A stretch of 28,317 nucleotides of DNA from Utricularia gibba (Eukaryota > Streptophyta > Magnoliopsida > Lamiales > Lentibulariaceae), in assembly GCA_002189035.1 (NCBI GenBank), contig NEEC01000486.1, positions 1 through 28,317 of the forward strand. Direction: 5' to 3'. Below are positions 1 through 11,251 of the stretch, in pieces. Below the pieces are notes generated by a model. That model did not search any database, was not told where the DNA came from, and saw only the letters and a list, made by a program, of their open reading frames with translations. Numbering within the stretch: position 1 is the stretch's first letter; each line of letters starts with the position of its first letter. A program made the position numbers and the translations under genes.

Positions 1-313
1 TTATTAACGTTCGGTTTTCAGGGGCTTCCTACAAGGTTTTTCAAGGAACAACTTCTCGTTTTGTGTCGGCCACTCTCACTGGGCACTTGGTCCGGCGCTG
101 CGTTCGGTCCGGCTCATGAGCCCAACCGGGTGCGAGTCGACGAAAATAATGATGCATTTGTTTAAAGTAAGATGTCACGTGCACCCCACATGATTTTTTT
201 CAACAACTTACTTTATACTTGAGGAGGCGGTCTTGGGGGCACCTAGAACGGGACAAAGGTCAGGTTGGGTTAGGGCCGAAAGTTAGTTGTAGCCTGGCAA
301 CTAAAGCGATGCA

Positions 314-470
314 CTTATTAACGTTCGGTTTTCAGGGGCTTCCTACAAGGTTTTTCAAGGAACAACTTCTCGTTTTGTGTCGGCCACTCTCACTGGGCAC
401 TTGGTCCGGCGCTGCGTTCGGTCCGGCTCATGAGCCCAACCGGGTGCGAGTCGACGAAAATAATGATGCA
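314..470 (+). repeat. Half A of the unit: older 157-bp subrepeat
   Basis: This half aligns colinearly with the next 157 bases. The first 37 bases match half B at 20 of 37 positions without gaps, with the shared pattern TCA-G-GC--CC-ACA. It then shares TTTTTCAA (351-358), CAACTT (363-368), GGGCAC (395-400) and GATGCA (465-470). Half A has a 4-base insertion, GGAA at 359-362, relative to half B. It is the GC-rich half (83 of 157 bases) and holds 13 CpG sites, most of them in the 80 bases around GGTCCGGCGCTGCG. The same relation holds in every intact unit of the array. Confidence 0.7.
425..436. repeat. Perfect 12-bp palindrome in each unit
   Basis: GGCTCATGAGCC is its own reverse complement and recurs in nearly every unit (first copy at 111-122). 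It sits at the end of the CpG-dense stretch of half A. It could be a binding site for a dimeric protein or a cruciform tip, but nothing else in the sequence shows a function. Its left arm is removed in the units with the recurrent 23-bp deletion and in the units at 16974 and 22980. Confidence 0.8.
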
Positions 471-487
471 TTTGTTTAAAGTAAGAT

Positions 488-495
488 GTCACGTG
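488..495. other. GTCACGTG box (CACGTG core) in each unit
   Basis: GTCACGTG contains the palindrome CACGTG and overlaps GTGCAC (493-498). It recurs in nearly every unit, giving a regular spacing of about 314 bp; the copy near 5800 keeps the core but loses the bases before it. Known: CACGTG is a common bHLH or bZIP target, and RTCACRTG is the CDEI consensus of budding yeast point centromeres. No CDEII or CDEIII-like context is visible here, so any centromere role is speculation. Confidence 0.35.
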
Positions 496-573
496 CACCC
501 CACATGATTTTTTCAACAACTTACTTTATACTTGAGGAGGCGGTCTTGGGGGGCACCTAGAACGGGACAAAGG

Positions 574-589
574 TCAGGTTGGGTTAGGG
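574..589 (+). other. Telomere-repeat-like string in each unit
   Basis: The string TCAGGTTGGGTTAGGG reads as TCAGG-TTGGG-TTAGGG, three consecutive degenerate telomere-type words. It occurs once per unit across the window, with small losses in some copies (for example 5581, 19915, 24749 and 25350). Known: TTAGG, TCAGG and TTGGG are telomere words in arthropods and TTAGGG in vertebrates and others. Inferred: this may be chance or an embedded telomere relic; at 16 bases it proves nothing about location. Confidence 0.4.
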
Positions 590-596
590 CCGAAAG

Positions 597-618
597 TTAG
601 TTGTAGCCTGGCAACTAA
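597..618. repeat. Short inverted repeat (7-bp arms, 8-base loop)
   Basis: TTAGTTG at 597-603 and CAACTAA at 612-618 are exact reverse complements separated by TAGCCTGG. The structure recurs in nearly all units. It is broken in a few, for example by loss of loop bases near 16957, loss of three bases near 20209, and loss of the right arm near 24179. A weak hairpin could form in single-stranded DNA or in a transcript; no U-tract follows, so it is not a bacterial-type terminator. Confidence 0.7.
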
Positions 619-3600
619 AGCGATGCACTTATTAACGTTCGGTTTTCAGGGGCTTCCTACAAGGTTTTTCAAGGAACAACTTCTCGTTTTGTGTCGGCCA
701 CTCTCACTGGGCACTTGGTCCGGCGCTGCGTTCGGTCCGGCTCATGAGCCCAACCGGGTGCGAGTCGACGAAAATAATGATGCATTTGTTTAAAGTAAGA
801 TGTCACGTGCACCCACATGATTTTTTTCAACAACTTACTTTATACTTGAGGAGGCGGTCTTGGGGGGCACCTAGAACGGGACAAAGGTCAGGTTGGGTTA
901 GGGCGAAAGTTAGTTGTAGCCTGGCAACTAAAGCGATGCACTTATTAACGTTCGGTTTTCAGGGGCTTCTACAAGGTTTTTCAAGGAACAACTTCTCGTT
1001 TTGTGTCGGCCACTCTCACTGGGCACTTGGTCCGGCGCTGCGTTCGGTCCGGCTCATGAGCCCAACCGGGTGCGAGTCGACGAAAATAATGATGCATTTG
1101 TTTAAAGTAAGATGTCACGTGCACCCCACATGATTTTTTCAACAACTTACTTTATACTTGAGGAGGCGGTCTTGGGGGCACCTAGAACGGGACAAAGGTC
1201 AGGTTGGGTTAGGGCCGAAAGTTAGTTGTAGCCTGGCAACTAAAGCGATGCACTTATTAACGTTCGGTTTTCAGGGGCTTCCTACAAGGTTTTTCAAGGA
1301 ACAACTTCTCGTTTTGTGTCGGCCACTCTCACTGGGCTTGGTCCGGCGCTGCGTTCGGTCCGGCTCATGAGCCCAACCGGGTGCGAGTCGACGAAAATAA
1401 TGATGCATTTGTTTAAAGTAAGATGTCACGTGCACCCCACATGATTTTTTCAACAACTTACTTTATACTTGAGGAGGCGGTCTTGGGGGCACCTAGAACG
1501 GGACAAAGGTCAGGTTGGGTTAGGGCCGAAAGTTAGTTGTAGCCTGGCAACTAAAGCGATGCACTTATTAACGTTCGGTTTTCAGGGGCTTCCTACAAGG
1601 TTTTTCAAGGAACAACTTCTCGTTTTGTGTCGGCCACTCTCACTGGGCACTTGGTCCGGCGCTGCGTTCGTCCGGCTCATGAGCCCAACCGGGTGCGAGT
1701 CGACGAAAATAATGATGCATTTGTTTAAAGTAAGATGTCACGTGCACCCCACATGATTTTTTCAACAACTTACTTTATACTTGAGGAGGCGGTCTTGGGG
1801 GCACCTAGAACGGGACAAAGGTCAGGTTGGGTTAGGGCCGAAAGTTAGTTGTAGCCTGGCAACTAAAGCGATGCACTTATTAACGTTCGGTTTTCAGGGG
1901 CTTCCTACAAGGTTTTTCAAGGAACAACTTCTCGTTTTGTGTCGGCCACTCTCACTGGGCACTTGGTCCGGCGCTGCGTTCGGTCGGCTCATGAGCCCAA
2001 CCGGGTGCGAGTCGACGAAAATAATGATGCATTTGTTTAAAGTAAGATGTCACGTGCACCCCACATGATTTTTTCAACAACTTACTTTATACTTGAGGAG
2101 GCGGTTGGGGGGCACCTAGAAGGGGACAAAGGTCAGGTTGGGTTAGGGCCGAAAGTTAGTTGTAGCCTGGCAACTAAAGCGATGCACTTATTAACGTTCG
2201 GTTTTCAGGGGCTTCCTACAAGGTTTTTCAAGGAACAACTTCTCGTTTTGTGTCGGCCACTCTCACTGGGCACTTGGTCCGGCGCTGCGTTCGGTCCGGC
2301 TCATGAGCCCAACCGGGTGCGAGTCGACGAAAATAATGATGCATTTGTTTAAAGTAAGATGTCACGTGCACCCCACATGATTTTTTCAACAACTTACTTT
2401 ATACTTGAGGAGGCGGTCTTGGGGGGCACCTAGAACGGGACAAAGGTCAGGTTGGGTTAGGGCCGAAAGTTAGTTGTAGCCTGGCAACTAAAGCGATGCA
2501 CTTATTAACGTTCGGTTTTCAGGGGCTTCCTACAAGGTTTTTCAAGGAACAACTTCTCGTTTTGTGTCGGCCACTCTCACTGGGCACTTGGTCCGGCGCT
2601 GCGTTCGGTCCGGCTCATGAGCCCAACCGGGTGCGAGTCGACGAAAATAATGATGCATTTGTTTAAAGTAAGATGTCACGTGCACCCCACATGATTTTTT
2701 CAACAACTTACTTTATACTTGAGGAGGCGGTCTTGGGGGCACCTAGAACGGGACAAAGGTCAGGTTGGGTTAGGGCCGAAAGTTAGTTGTAGCCTGGCAA
2801 CTAAAGCGATGCACTTATTAACGTTCGGTTTTCAGGGGCTTCCTACAAGGTTTTTCAAGGAACAACTTCTCGTTTTGTGTCGGCCACTCTCACTGGGCAC
2901 TTGGTCCGGCGCTGCGTTCGGTCCGGCTCATGAGCCCAACCGGGTGCGAGTCGACGAAAATAATGATGCATTTGTTTAAAGTAAGATGTCACGTGCACCC
3001 CACATGATTTTTTCAACAACTTACTTTATACTTGAGGAGGCGGTCTTGGGGGGCACCTAGAACGGGACAAAGGTCAGGTTGGGTTAGGGCCGAAAGTTAG
3101 TTGTAGCCTGGCAACTAAAGCGATGCACTTATTAACGTTCGGTTTTCAGGGGCTTCCTACAAGGTTTTTCAAGGAACAACTTCTCGTTTTGTGTCGGCCA
3201 CTCTCACTGGGCACTTGGTCCGGCGCTGCGTTCGGTCCGGCTCATGAGCCCAACCGGGTGCGAGTCGACGAAAATAATGATGCATTTGTTTAAAGTAAGA
3301 TGTCACGTGCACCCCACATGATTTTTTCAACAACTTACTTTATACTTGAGGAGGCGGTCTTGGGGGCACCTAGAACGGGACAAAGGTCAGGTTGGGTTAG
3401 GGCCGAAAGTTAGTTGTAGCCTGGCAACTAAAGCGATGCACTTATTAACGTTCGGTTTTCAGGGGCTTCCTACAGGTTTTTCAAGGAACAACTTCTCGTT
3501 TTGTGTCGGCCACTCTCACTGGGCACTTGGTCCGGCGCTGCGTTCGGTCCGGCTCATGAGCCCAACCGGGTGCGAGTCGACGAAAATAATGATGCATTTG

Positions 3601-6600
3601 TTTAAAGTAAGATGTCACGTGCACCCCACATGATTTTTTCAACAACTTACTTTATACTTGAGGAGGCGGTCTTGGGGGGCACCTAGAACGGGACAAAGGT
3701 CAGGTTGGGTTAGGGCCGAAAGTTAGTTGTAGCCTGGCAACTAAAGCGATGCACTTATTAACGTTCGGTTTTCAGGGGCTTCCTACAAGGTTTTTCAAGG
3801 AACAACTTCTCGTTTTGTGTCGGCCACTCTCACTGGGCACTTGGTCCGGCGCTGCGTTCGGTCCGGCTCATGAGCCCAACCGGGTGCGAGTCGACGAAAA
3901 TAATGATGCATTTGTTTAAAGTAAGATGTCACGTGCACCCCACATGATTTTTTCAACAACTTACTTTATACTTGAGGAGGCGGTCTTGGGGGGCACCTAG
4001 AACGGGACAAAGGTCAGGTTGGGTTAGGGCCGAAAGTTAGTTGTAGCCTGGCAACTAAAGCGATGCACTTATTAACGTTCGGTTTTCAGGGGCTTCCTAC
4101 AAGGTTTTTCAAGGAACAACTTCTCGTTTTGTGTCGGCCACTCTCACTGGGCACTTGGTCCGGCGCTGCGTTCGGTCCGGCTCATGAGCCCAACCGGGTG
4201 CGAGTCGACGAAAATAATGATGCATTTGTTTAAAGTAATGTCACGTGCACCCCACATGATTTTTTCAACAACTTACTTTATACTTGAGGAGGCGGTCTTG
4301 GGGGGCACCTAGAACGGGACAAAGGTCAGGTTGGGTTAGGGCCGAAAGTTAGTTGTAGCCTGGCAACTAAAGCGATGCACTTATTAACGTTCGGTTTTCA
4401 GGGGCTTCCTACAAGGTTTTTCAAGGAACAACTTCTCGTTTTGTGTCGGCCACTCTCACTGGGCACTTGGTCCGGCGCTGCGTTCGGTCCGGCTCATGAG
4501 CCAACCGGGTGCGAGTCGACGAAAATAATGATGCATTTGTTTAAAGTAAGATGTCACGTGCACCCCACATGATTTTTTCAACAACTTACTTTATACTTGA
4601 GGAGGCGTCTTGGGGGCACTAGAACGGGGACAAAGGTCAGGTTGGGTTAGGGCCGAAAGTTAGTTGTAGCCTGGCAACTAAAGCGATGCACTTATTAACG
4701 TTCGGTTTTCAGGGGCTTCCTACAAGGTTTTTCAAGGAACAACTTCTCGTTTTGTGTCGGCCACTCTCACTGGGCACTTGGTCCGGCGCTGCGTTCGGTC
4801 CGGCTCATGAGCCCAACCGGGTGCGAGTCGACGAAAATAATGATGCATTTGTTTAAAGTAAGATGTCACGTGCACCCACATGATTTTTTCAACAACTTAC
4901 TTTATACTTGAGGAGGCGGTCTTGGGGGGCACCTAGAAGGGACAAAGGTCAGGTTGGGTTAGGGCCGAAAGTTAGTTGTAGCCTGGCAACTAAAGCGATG
5001 CACTTATTAACGTTCGGTTTTCAGGGGCTTCCTACAAGGTTTTTCAAGGAACAACTTCTCGTTTTGTGTCGGCCACTCTCACTGGGCACTTGGTCCGGCG
5101 CTGCGTTCGGTCCGGCTCATGAGCCCAACCGGGTGCGAGTCGACGAAAATAATGATGCATTTGTTAAAGTAAGATGTCACGTGCACCCCACATGATTTTT
5201 TCAACAACTTACTTTATACTTGAGGAGGCGGTCTTGGGGGGCACCTAGAACGGGACAAAGGTCAGGTTGGGTTAGGGCCGAAAGTTAGTTGTAGCCTGGC
5301 AACTAAAGCGATGCACTTATTAACGTTCGGTTTTCAGGGGCTTCCTACAAGGTTTTTCAAGGAACAACTTCTCGTTTTGTGTCGGCCACTCTCACTGGGC
5401 ACTTGGTCCGGCGCTGCGTTCGGTCCGGCTCATGAGCCCAACCGGGTGCGAGTCGACGAAAATAATGATGCATTTGTTTAAAGTAAGATGTCACGTGCAC
5501 CCCACATGATTTTTTCAACAACTTACTTTATACTTGAGGAGGCGGTCTTGGGGGGCACCTAGAACGGGACAAAGGTCAGGTTGGTTAGGGCCGAAAGTTA
5601 GTTGTAGCCTGGCAACTAAAGCGATGCACTTATTAACGTTCGGTTTTCAGGGGCTTCCTACAAGGTTTTTCAAGGAACAACTTCTCGTTTTGTGTCGGCC
5701 ACTCTCACTGGGCACTTGGTCCGGCGCTGCGTTCGGTCCGGCTCATGAGCCCAACCGGGTGCGAGTCGACGAAAATAATGATGCATTTGTTTAAAGTAAG
5801 CACGTGCACCCCACATGATTTTTTCAACAACTTACTTTATACTTGAGGAGGCGGTCTTGGGGGGCACCTAGAACGGGACAAAGGTCAGGTTGGGTTAGGG
5901 CCGAAAGTTAGTTGTAGCCTGGCAACTAAAGCGATGCACTTATTAACGTTCGGTTTTCAGGGGCTTCCTACAAGGTTTTTCAAGGAACAACTTCTCGTTT
6001 TGTGTCGGCCACTCTCACTGGGCACTTGGTCCGGCGCTGCGTTCGGTCCGGCTCATGAGCCCAACCGGGTGCGAGTCGACGAAAATAATGATGCATTTGT
6101 TTAAAGTAAGATGTCACGTGCACCCCACATGATTTTTTCAACAACTTACTTTATACTTGAGGAGGCGGTCTTGGGGGGCACCTAGAACGGGACAAGGTCA
6201 GGTTGGGTTAGGGCCGAAAGTTAGTTGTAGCCTGGCAACTAAAGCGATGCACTTATTAACGTTCGGTTTTCAGGGGCTTCCTACAAGGTTTTTCAAGGAA
6301 CAACTTCTCGTTTTGTGTCGGCCACTCACTGGGCACTTGGTCCGGCGCTGCGTTCGGTCCGGCTCATGAGCCCAACCGGTGCGAGTCGACGAAAATAATG
6401 ATGCATTTGTTTAAAGTAAGATGTCACGTGCACCCCACATGATTTTTTCAACAACTTACTTTATACTTGAGGAGGCGGTCTTGGGGGGCACCTAGAAGGG
6501 ACAAAGGTCAGGTTGGGTTAGGGCCGAAAGTTAGTTGTAGCCTGGCAACTAAAGCGATGCACTTATTAACGTTCGGTTTTCAGGGGCTTCCTACAAGGTT

Positions 6601-9600
6601 TTTCAAGGAACAACTTCTCGTTTTGTGTCGGCCACTCTCACTGGGCACTTGGTCCGGCGCTGCGTTCGGTCCGGCTCATGAGCCCAACCGGGTGCGAGTC
6701 GACGAAAATAATGATGCATTTGTTTAAAGTAAGATGTCACGTGCACCCCACATGATTTTTTCAACAACTTACTTTATACTTGAGGAGGCGGTCTTGGGGG
6801 GCACCTAGAACGGGACAAAGGTCAGGTTGGGTTAGGGCCGAAAGTTAGTTGTAGCCTGGCAACTAAAGCGATGCACTTATTAACGTTCGGTTTTCAGGGG
6901 CTTCCTACAAGGTTTTTCAAGGAACAACTTCTCGTTTTGTGTCGGCCACTCTCACTGGGCACTTGGTCCGGCGCTGCGTTCGGTCCGGCTCATGAGCCCA
7001 ACCGGTGCGAGTCGACGAAAATAATGATGCATTTGTTTAAAGTAAGATGTCACGTGCACCCCACATGATTTTTTCAACAACTTACTTTATACTTGAGGAG
7101 GCGGTCTTGGGGGCACCTAGAACGGGACAAAGGTCAGGTTGGGTTAGGGCCGAAAGTTAGTTGTAGCCTGGCAACTAAAGCGATGCACTTATTAACGTTC
7201 GGTTTTCAGGGGCTTCCTACAAGGTTTTTCAAGGAACAACTTCTCGTTTTGTGTCGGCCACTCTCACTGGGCACTTGGTCCGGCGCTGCGTTCGGTCCGG
7301 CTCATGAGCCCAACCGGGTGCGAGTCGACGAAAATAATGATGCATTTGTTTAAAGTAAGATGTCACGTGCACCCACATGATTTTTTCAACAACTTACTTT
7401 ATACTTGAGGAGGCGGTCTTGGGGGCACCTAGAACGGGACAAAGGTCAGGTTGGGTTAGGGCCGAAAGTTAGTTGTAGCCTGGCAACTAAAGCGATGCAC
7501 TTATTAACGTTCGGTTTTCAGGGGCTTCCTACAAGGTTTTTCAAGGAACAACTTCTCGTTTTGTGTCGGCCACTCTCACTGGGCACTTGGTCCGGCGCTG
7601 CGTTCGGTCCGGCTCATGAGCCCAACCGGGTGCGAGTCGACGAAAATAATGATGCATTTGTTTAAAGTAAGATGTCACGTGCACCCCATGATTTTTTCAA
7701 CAACTTACTTTATACTTGAGGAGGCGGTCTTGGGGGGCACCTAGAACGGGACAAAGGTCAGGTTGGGTTAGGGCCGAAAGTTAGTTGTAGCCTGGCAACT
7801 AAAGCGATGCACTTATTAACGTTCGGTTTTCAGGGGCTTCCTACAAGGTTTTTCAAGGAACAACTTCTCGTTTTGTGTCGGCCACTCTCACTGGGCACTT
7901 GGTCCGGCGCTGCGTTCGGTCCGGCTCATGAGCCCAACCGGGTGCGAGTCGACGAAAATAATGATGCATTTGTTTAAAGTAAGATGTCACGTGCACCCCA
8001 CATGATTTTTTCAACAACTTACTTTATACTTGAGGAGGCGGTCTTGGGGGCACCTAGAACGGGACAAAGGTCAGGTTGGGTTAGGGCCGAAAGTTAGTTG
8101 TAGCCTGGCAACTAAAGCGATGCACTTATTAACGTTCGGTTTTCAGGGGCTTCCTACAAGGTTTTTCAAGGAACAACTTCTCGTTTTGTGTCGGCCACTC
8201 TCACTGGGCACTTGGTCCGGCGCTGCGTTCGGTCCGGCTCATGAGCCCAACCGGGTGCGAGTCGACGAAAATAATGATGCATTTGTTTAAAGTAAGATGT
8301 CACGTGCACCCCACATGATTTTTTCAACAACTTACTTTATACTTGAGGAGGCGGTCTTGGGGGCACCTAGAACGGGACAAAGGTCAGGTTGGGTTAGGGC
8401 CGAAAGTTAGTTGTAGCCTGGCAACTAAAGCGATGCACTTATTAACGTTCGGTTTTCAGGGGCTTCCTACAAGGTTTTTCAAGGAACAACTTCTCGTTTT
8501 GTGTCGGCCACTCTCACTGGGCACTTGGTCGGCGCTGCGTTCGGTCCGGCTCATGAGCCCAACCGGGTGCGAGTCGACGAAAATAATGATGCATTTGTTT
8601 AAAGTAAGATGTCACGTGCACCCCACATGATTTTTTCAACAACTTACTTTATACTTGAGGAGGCGGTCTTGGGGGCACCTAGAACGGGACAAAGGTCAGG
8701 TTGGGTTAGGGCCGAAAGTTAGTTGTAGCCTGGCAACTAAAGCGATGCACTTATTAACGTTCGGTTTTCAGGGGCTTCCTACAAGGTTTTTCAAGGAACA
8801 ACTTCTCGTTTTGTGTCGGCCACTCTCACTGGGCACTTGGTCCGGCGCTGCGTTCGGTCCGGCTCATGAGCCCAACCGGGTGCGAGTCGACGAAAATAAT
8901 GATGCATTTGTTTAAAGTAAGATGTCACGTGCACCCCACATGATTTTTTCAACAACTTACTTTATACTTGAGGAGGCGGTCTTGGGGGGCACTAGAACGG
9001 GACAAAGGTCAGGTTGGGTTAGGGCCGAAAGTTAGTTGTAGCCTGGCAACTAAAGCGATGCACTTATTAACGTTCGGTTTTCAGGGGCTTCCTACAAGGT
9101 TTTTCAAGGAACAACTTCTCGTTTTGTGTCGGCCACTCTCACTGGGCACTTGGTCCGGCGCTGCGTTCGGTCCGGCTCATGAGCCCAACCGGGTGCGAGT
9201 CGACGAAAATAATGATGCATTTGTTTAAAGTAAGATGTCACGTGCACCCCACATGATTTTTTCAACAACTTACTTTATACTTGAGGAGGCGGTCTTGGGG
9301 GGCACCTAGAACGGGACAAAGGTCAGGTTGGGTTAGGGCCGAAAGTTAGTTGTAGCCTGGCAACTAAAGCGATGCACTTATTAACGTTCGGTTTTCAGGG
9401 GCTTCCTACAAGGTTTTTCAAGGAACAACTTCTCGTTTTGTGTCGGCCACTCTCACTGGGCACTTGGTCCGGCGCTGCGTTCGGTCCGGCTCATGAGCCC
9501 AACCGGTGCGAGTCGACGAAAATAATGATGCATTTGTTTAAAGTAAGATGTCACGTGCACCCCACATGATTTTTTCAACAACTTACTTTATACTTGAGGA

Positions 9601-11251
9601 GGCGGTTGGGGGGCACCTAGAACGGGACAAAGGTCAGGTTGGGTTAGGGCCGAAAGTTAGTTGTAGCCTGGCAACTAAAGCGATGCACTTATTAACGTTC
9701 GGTTTTCAGGGGCTTCCTACAAGGTTTTTCAAGGAACAACTTCTCGTTTTGTGTCGGCCACTCTCACTGGGCACTTGGTCCGGCGCTGCGTTCGGTCCGG
9801 CTCATGAGCCCAACCGGGTGCGAGTCGACGAAAATAATGATGCATTTGTTTAAAGTAAGATGTCACGTGCACCCCACATGATTTTTTCAACAACTTACTT
9901 TATACTTGAGGAGGCGGTCTTGGGGGGCACCTAGAACGGGACAAAGGTCAGGTTGGGTTAGGGCCGAAAGTTAGTTGTAGCCTGGCAACTAAAGCGATGC
10001 ACTTATTAACGTTCGGTTTTCAGGGCTTCCTACAAGGTTTTTCAAGGAACAACTTCTCGTTTTGTGTCGGCCACTCACTGGGCACTTGGTCCGGCGCTGC
10101 GTTCGGTCCGGCTCATGAGCCCAACCGGGTGCGAGTCGACGAAAATAATGATGCATTTGTTTAAAGTAAGATGTCACGTGCACCCCACATGATTTTTTCA
10201 ACAACTTACTTTATACTTGAGGAGGCGGTCTTGGGGGGCACCTAGAACGGGACAAAGGTCAGGTTGGGTTAGGGCCGAAAGTTAGTTGTAGCCTGGCAAC
10301 TAAAGCGATGCACTTATTAACGTTCGGTTTTCAGGGGCTTCCTACAAGGTTTTTCAAGGAACAACTTCTCGTTTTGTGTCGGCCACTCTCACTGGGCACT
10401 TGGTCCGGCGCTGCGTTCGGTCCGGCTCATGAGCCCAACCGGGTGCGAGTCGACGAAAATAATGATGCATTTGTTTAAAGTAAGATGTCACGTGCACCCC
10501 ACATGATTTTTTCAACAACTTACTTTATACTTGAGGAGGCGGTCTTGGGGGGCACCTAGAACGGGACAAAGGTCAGGTTGGGTTAGGGCCGAAAGTTAGT
10601 TGTAGCCTGGCAACTAAAGCGATGCACTTATTAACGTTCGGTTTTCAGGGGCTTCCTACAAGGTTTTTCAAGGAACAACTTCTCGTTTTGTGTCGGCCAC
10701 TCTCACTGGGCACTTGGTCCGGCGCTGCGTTCGGTCCGGCTCATGAGCCCAACCGGTGCGAGTCGACGAAAATAATGATGCATTTGTTTAAAGTAAGATG
10801 TCACGTGCACCCCACATGATTTTTTCAACAACTTACTTTATACTTGAGGAGGCGGTCTTGGGGGCCTAGAACGGGACAAAGGTCAGGTTGGGTTAGGGCC
10901 GAAAGTTAGTTGTAGCCTGGCAACTAAAGCGATGCACTTATTAACGTTCGGTTTTCAGGGGCTTCCTACAAGGTTTTTCAAGGAACAACTTCTCGTTTTG
11001 TGTCGGCCACTCTCACTGGGCACTTGGTCCGGCGCTGCGTTCGGTCCGGCTCATGAGCCCAACCGGGTGCGAGTCGACGAAAATAATGATGCATTTGTTT
11101 AAAGTAAGATGTCACGTGCACCCCACATGATTTTTTCAACAACTTACTTTATACTTGAGGAGGCGGTCTTGGGGGGCACCTAGAACGGGACAAAGGTCAG
11201 GTTGGGTTAGGGCCGAAAGTTAGTTGTAGCCTGGCAACTAAAGCGATGCAC

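Larger units (their letters stand above)
471..627 (+). repeat. Half B of the unit: diverged partner of half A
   Basis: This is the second 157-bp subrepeat, with TTTTTCAA at 509-516, CAACTT at 517-522, GGGCAC at 551-556 and GATGCA at 622-627. These are offset from the half A blocks by 158, 154, 156 and 157 bases. The summed hand alignment gives about 81 matches in 153 compared positions. It is lower in GC (73 of 157) and holds only 5 CpG. It carries the G run that varies between five and six bases, the telomere-like string and the hairpin. Most of the larger deletions in the right half of the window fall in its G-run to GGGACAAAGG segment or in the GC-rich core of half A. Confidence 0.7.
315..628 (+). 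repeat. Reference full-length satellite unit (314 bp)
   Basis: This second unit shows the undamaged form: a run of six T, four C in the GCACCCCACATG segment, four G in TTCAGGGGCTTCC, and six G before CACCTAG. GC content is about 50% by hand count (156 of 314). Landmarks in order are AACGTT (320-325), CAAGG-TTTTT-CAAGG (346-360), a CpG-dense stretch (about 377-456), the palindrome GGCTCATGAGCC (425-436), GTCGAC (450-455), ATGCAT (466-471), GTCACGTGCAC (488-498), the G run (549-554), the telomere-like string (574-589) and a short hairpin (597-618). The most frequent alternative, 313 bp, has five G instead of six. I chose the unit start at the anchor arbitrarily; the true amplification boundary is unknown. 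Confidence 0.95.
1..11251 (+). repeat. Block I: near-identical units (310-314 bp)
   Basis: There are 36 units, starting at 1, 315, 629, 942, 1254, 1565, 1877, 2188, 2502, 2815, 3129, 3442, 3755, 4069, 4381, 4692, 5004, 5317, 5630, 5940, 6253, 6563, 6877, 7189, 7501, 7813, 8126, 8439, 8751, 9064, 9378, 9689, 10003, 10314, 10628 and 10938. Differences are losses of one to four bases, mostly in the G run, CCCC, CCGGG, GGGG and CTCTCACT. Losses of more than one base include ATGT near 5800 and GA near 4237. Seven-T runs occur at about 190 and 822. Confidence 0.95.

Noticed and set aside
219-479. Recurrent 86-codon reading frame, repeated with variants of 60-144 codons in most units
   Set aside because: It starts at a TTG in the satellite, is repeated in step with every unit, changes frame whenever a G, C or T run changes length, and has no recognisable domain, promoter or terminator. 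It is a by-product of the repeat.
597-618. Intrinsic transcription terminator
   Set aside because: The inverted repeat is AT-rich with a 7-bp stem and no T tract follows, so it does not fit a terminator.
315-628. 5S rDNA or other tandem RNA gene unit
   Set aside because: No 5S, tRNA A or B box, snRNA or rRNA motif could be found in the consensus; the GTTCGGTTTTC near 324 is not a good B box.
315-628. CENP-B box (NTTCGNNNNANNCGGGN)
   Set aside because: All TTCG sites on both strands were checked by eye in the consensus and none has the required A and CGGG spacing.
315-628. Open frame through the whole array as a repeat protein
   Set aside because: The full unit is 314 bp, not a multiple of three, and TAA or TAG stops occur in every frame of the consensus within a unit or two.
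10003-10204. Minus-strand reading frames of 61-71 codons recurring across the window
   Set aside because: They are the reverse complement of the same satellite segment, appear only where small deletions happen to open the frame, and resemble no known protein.
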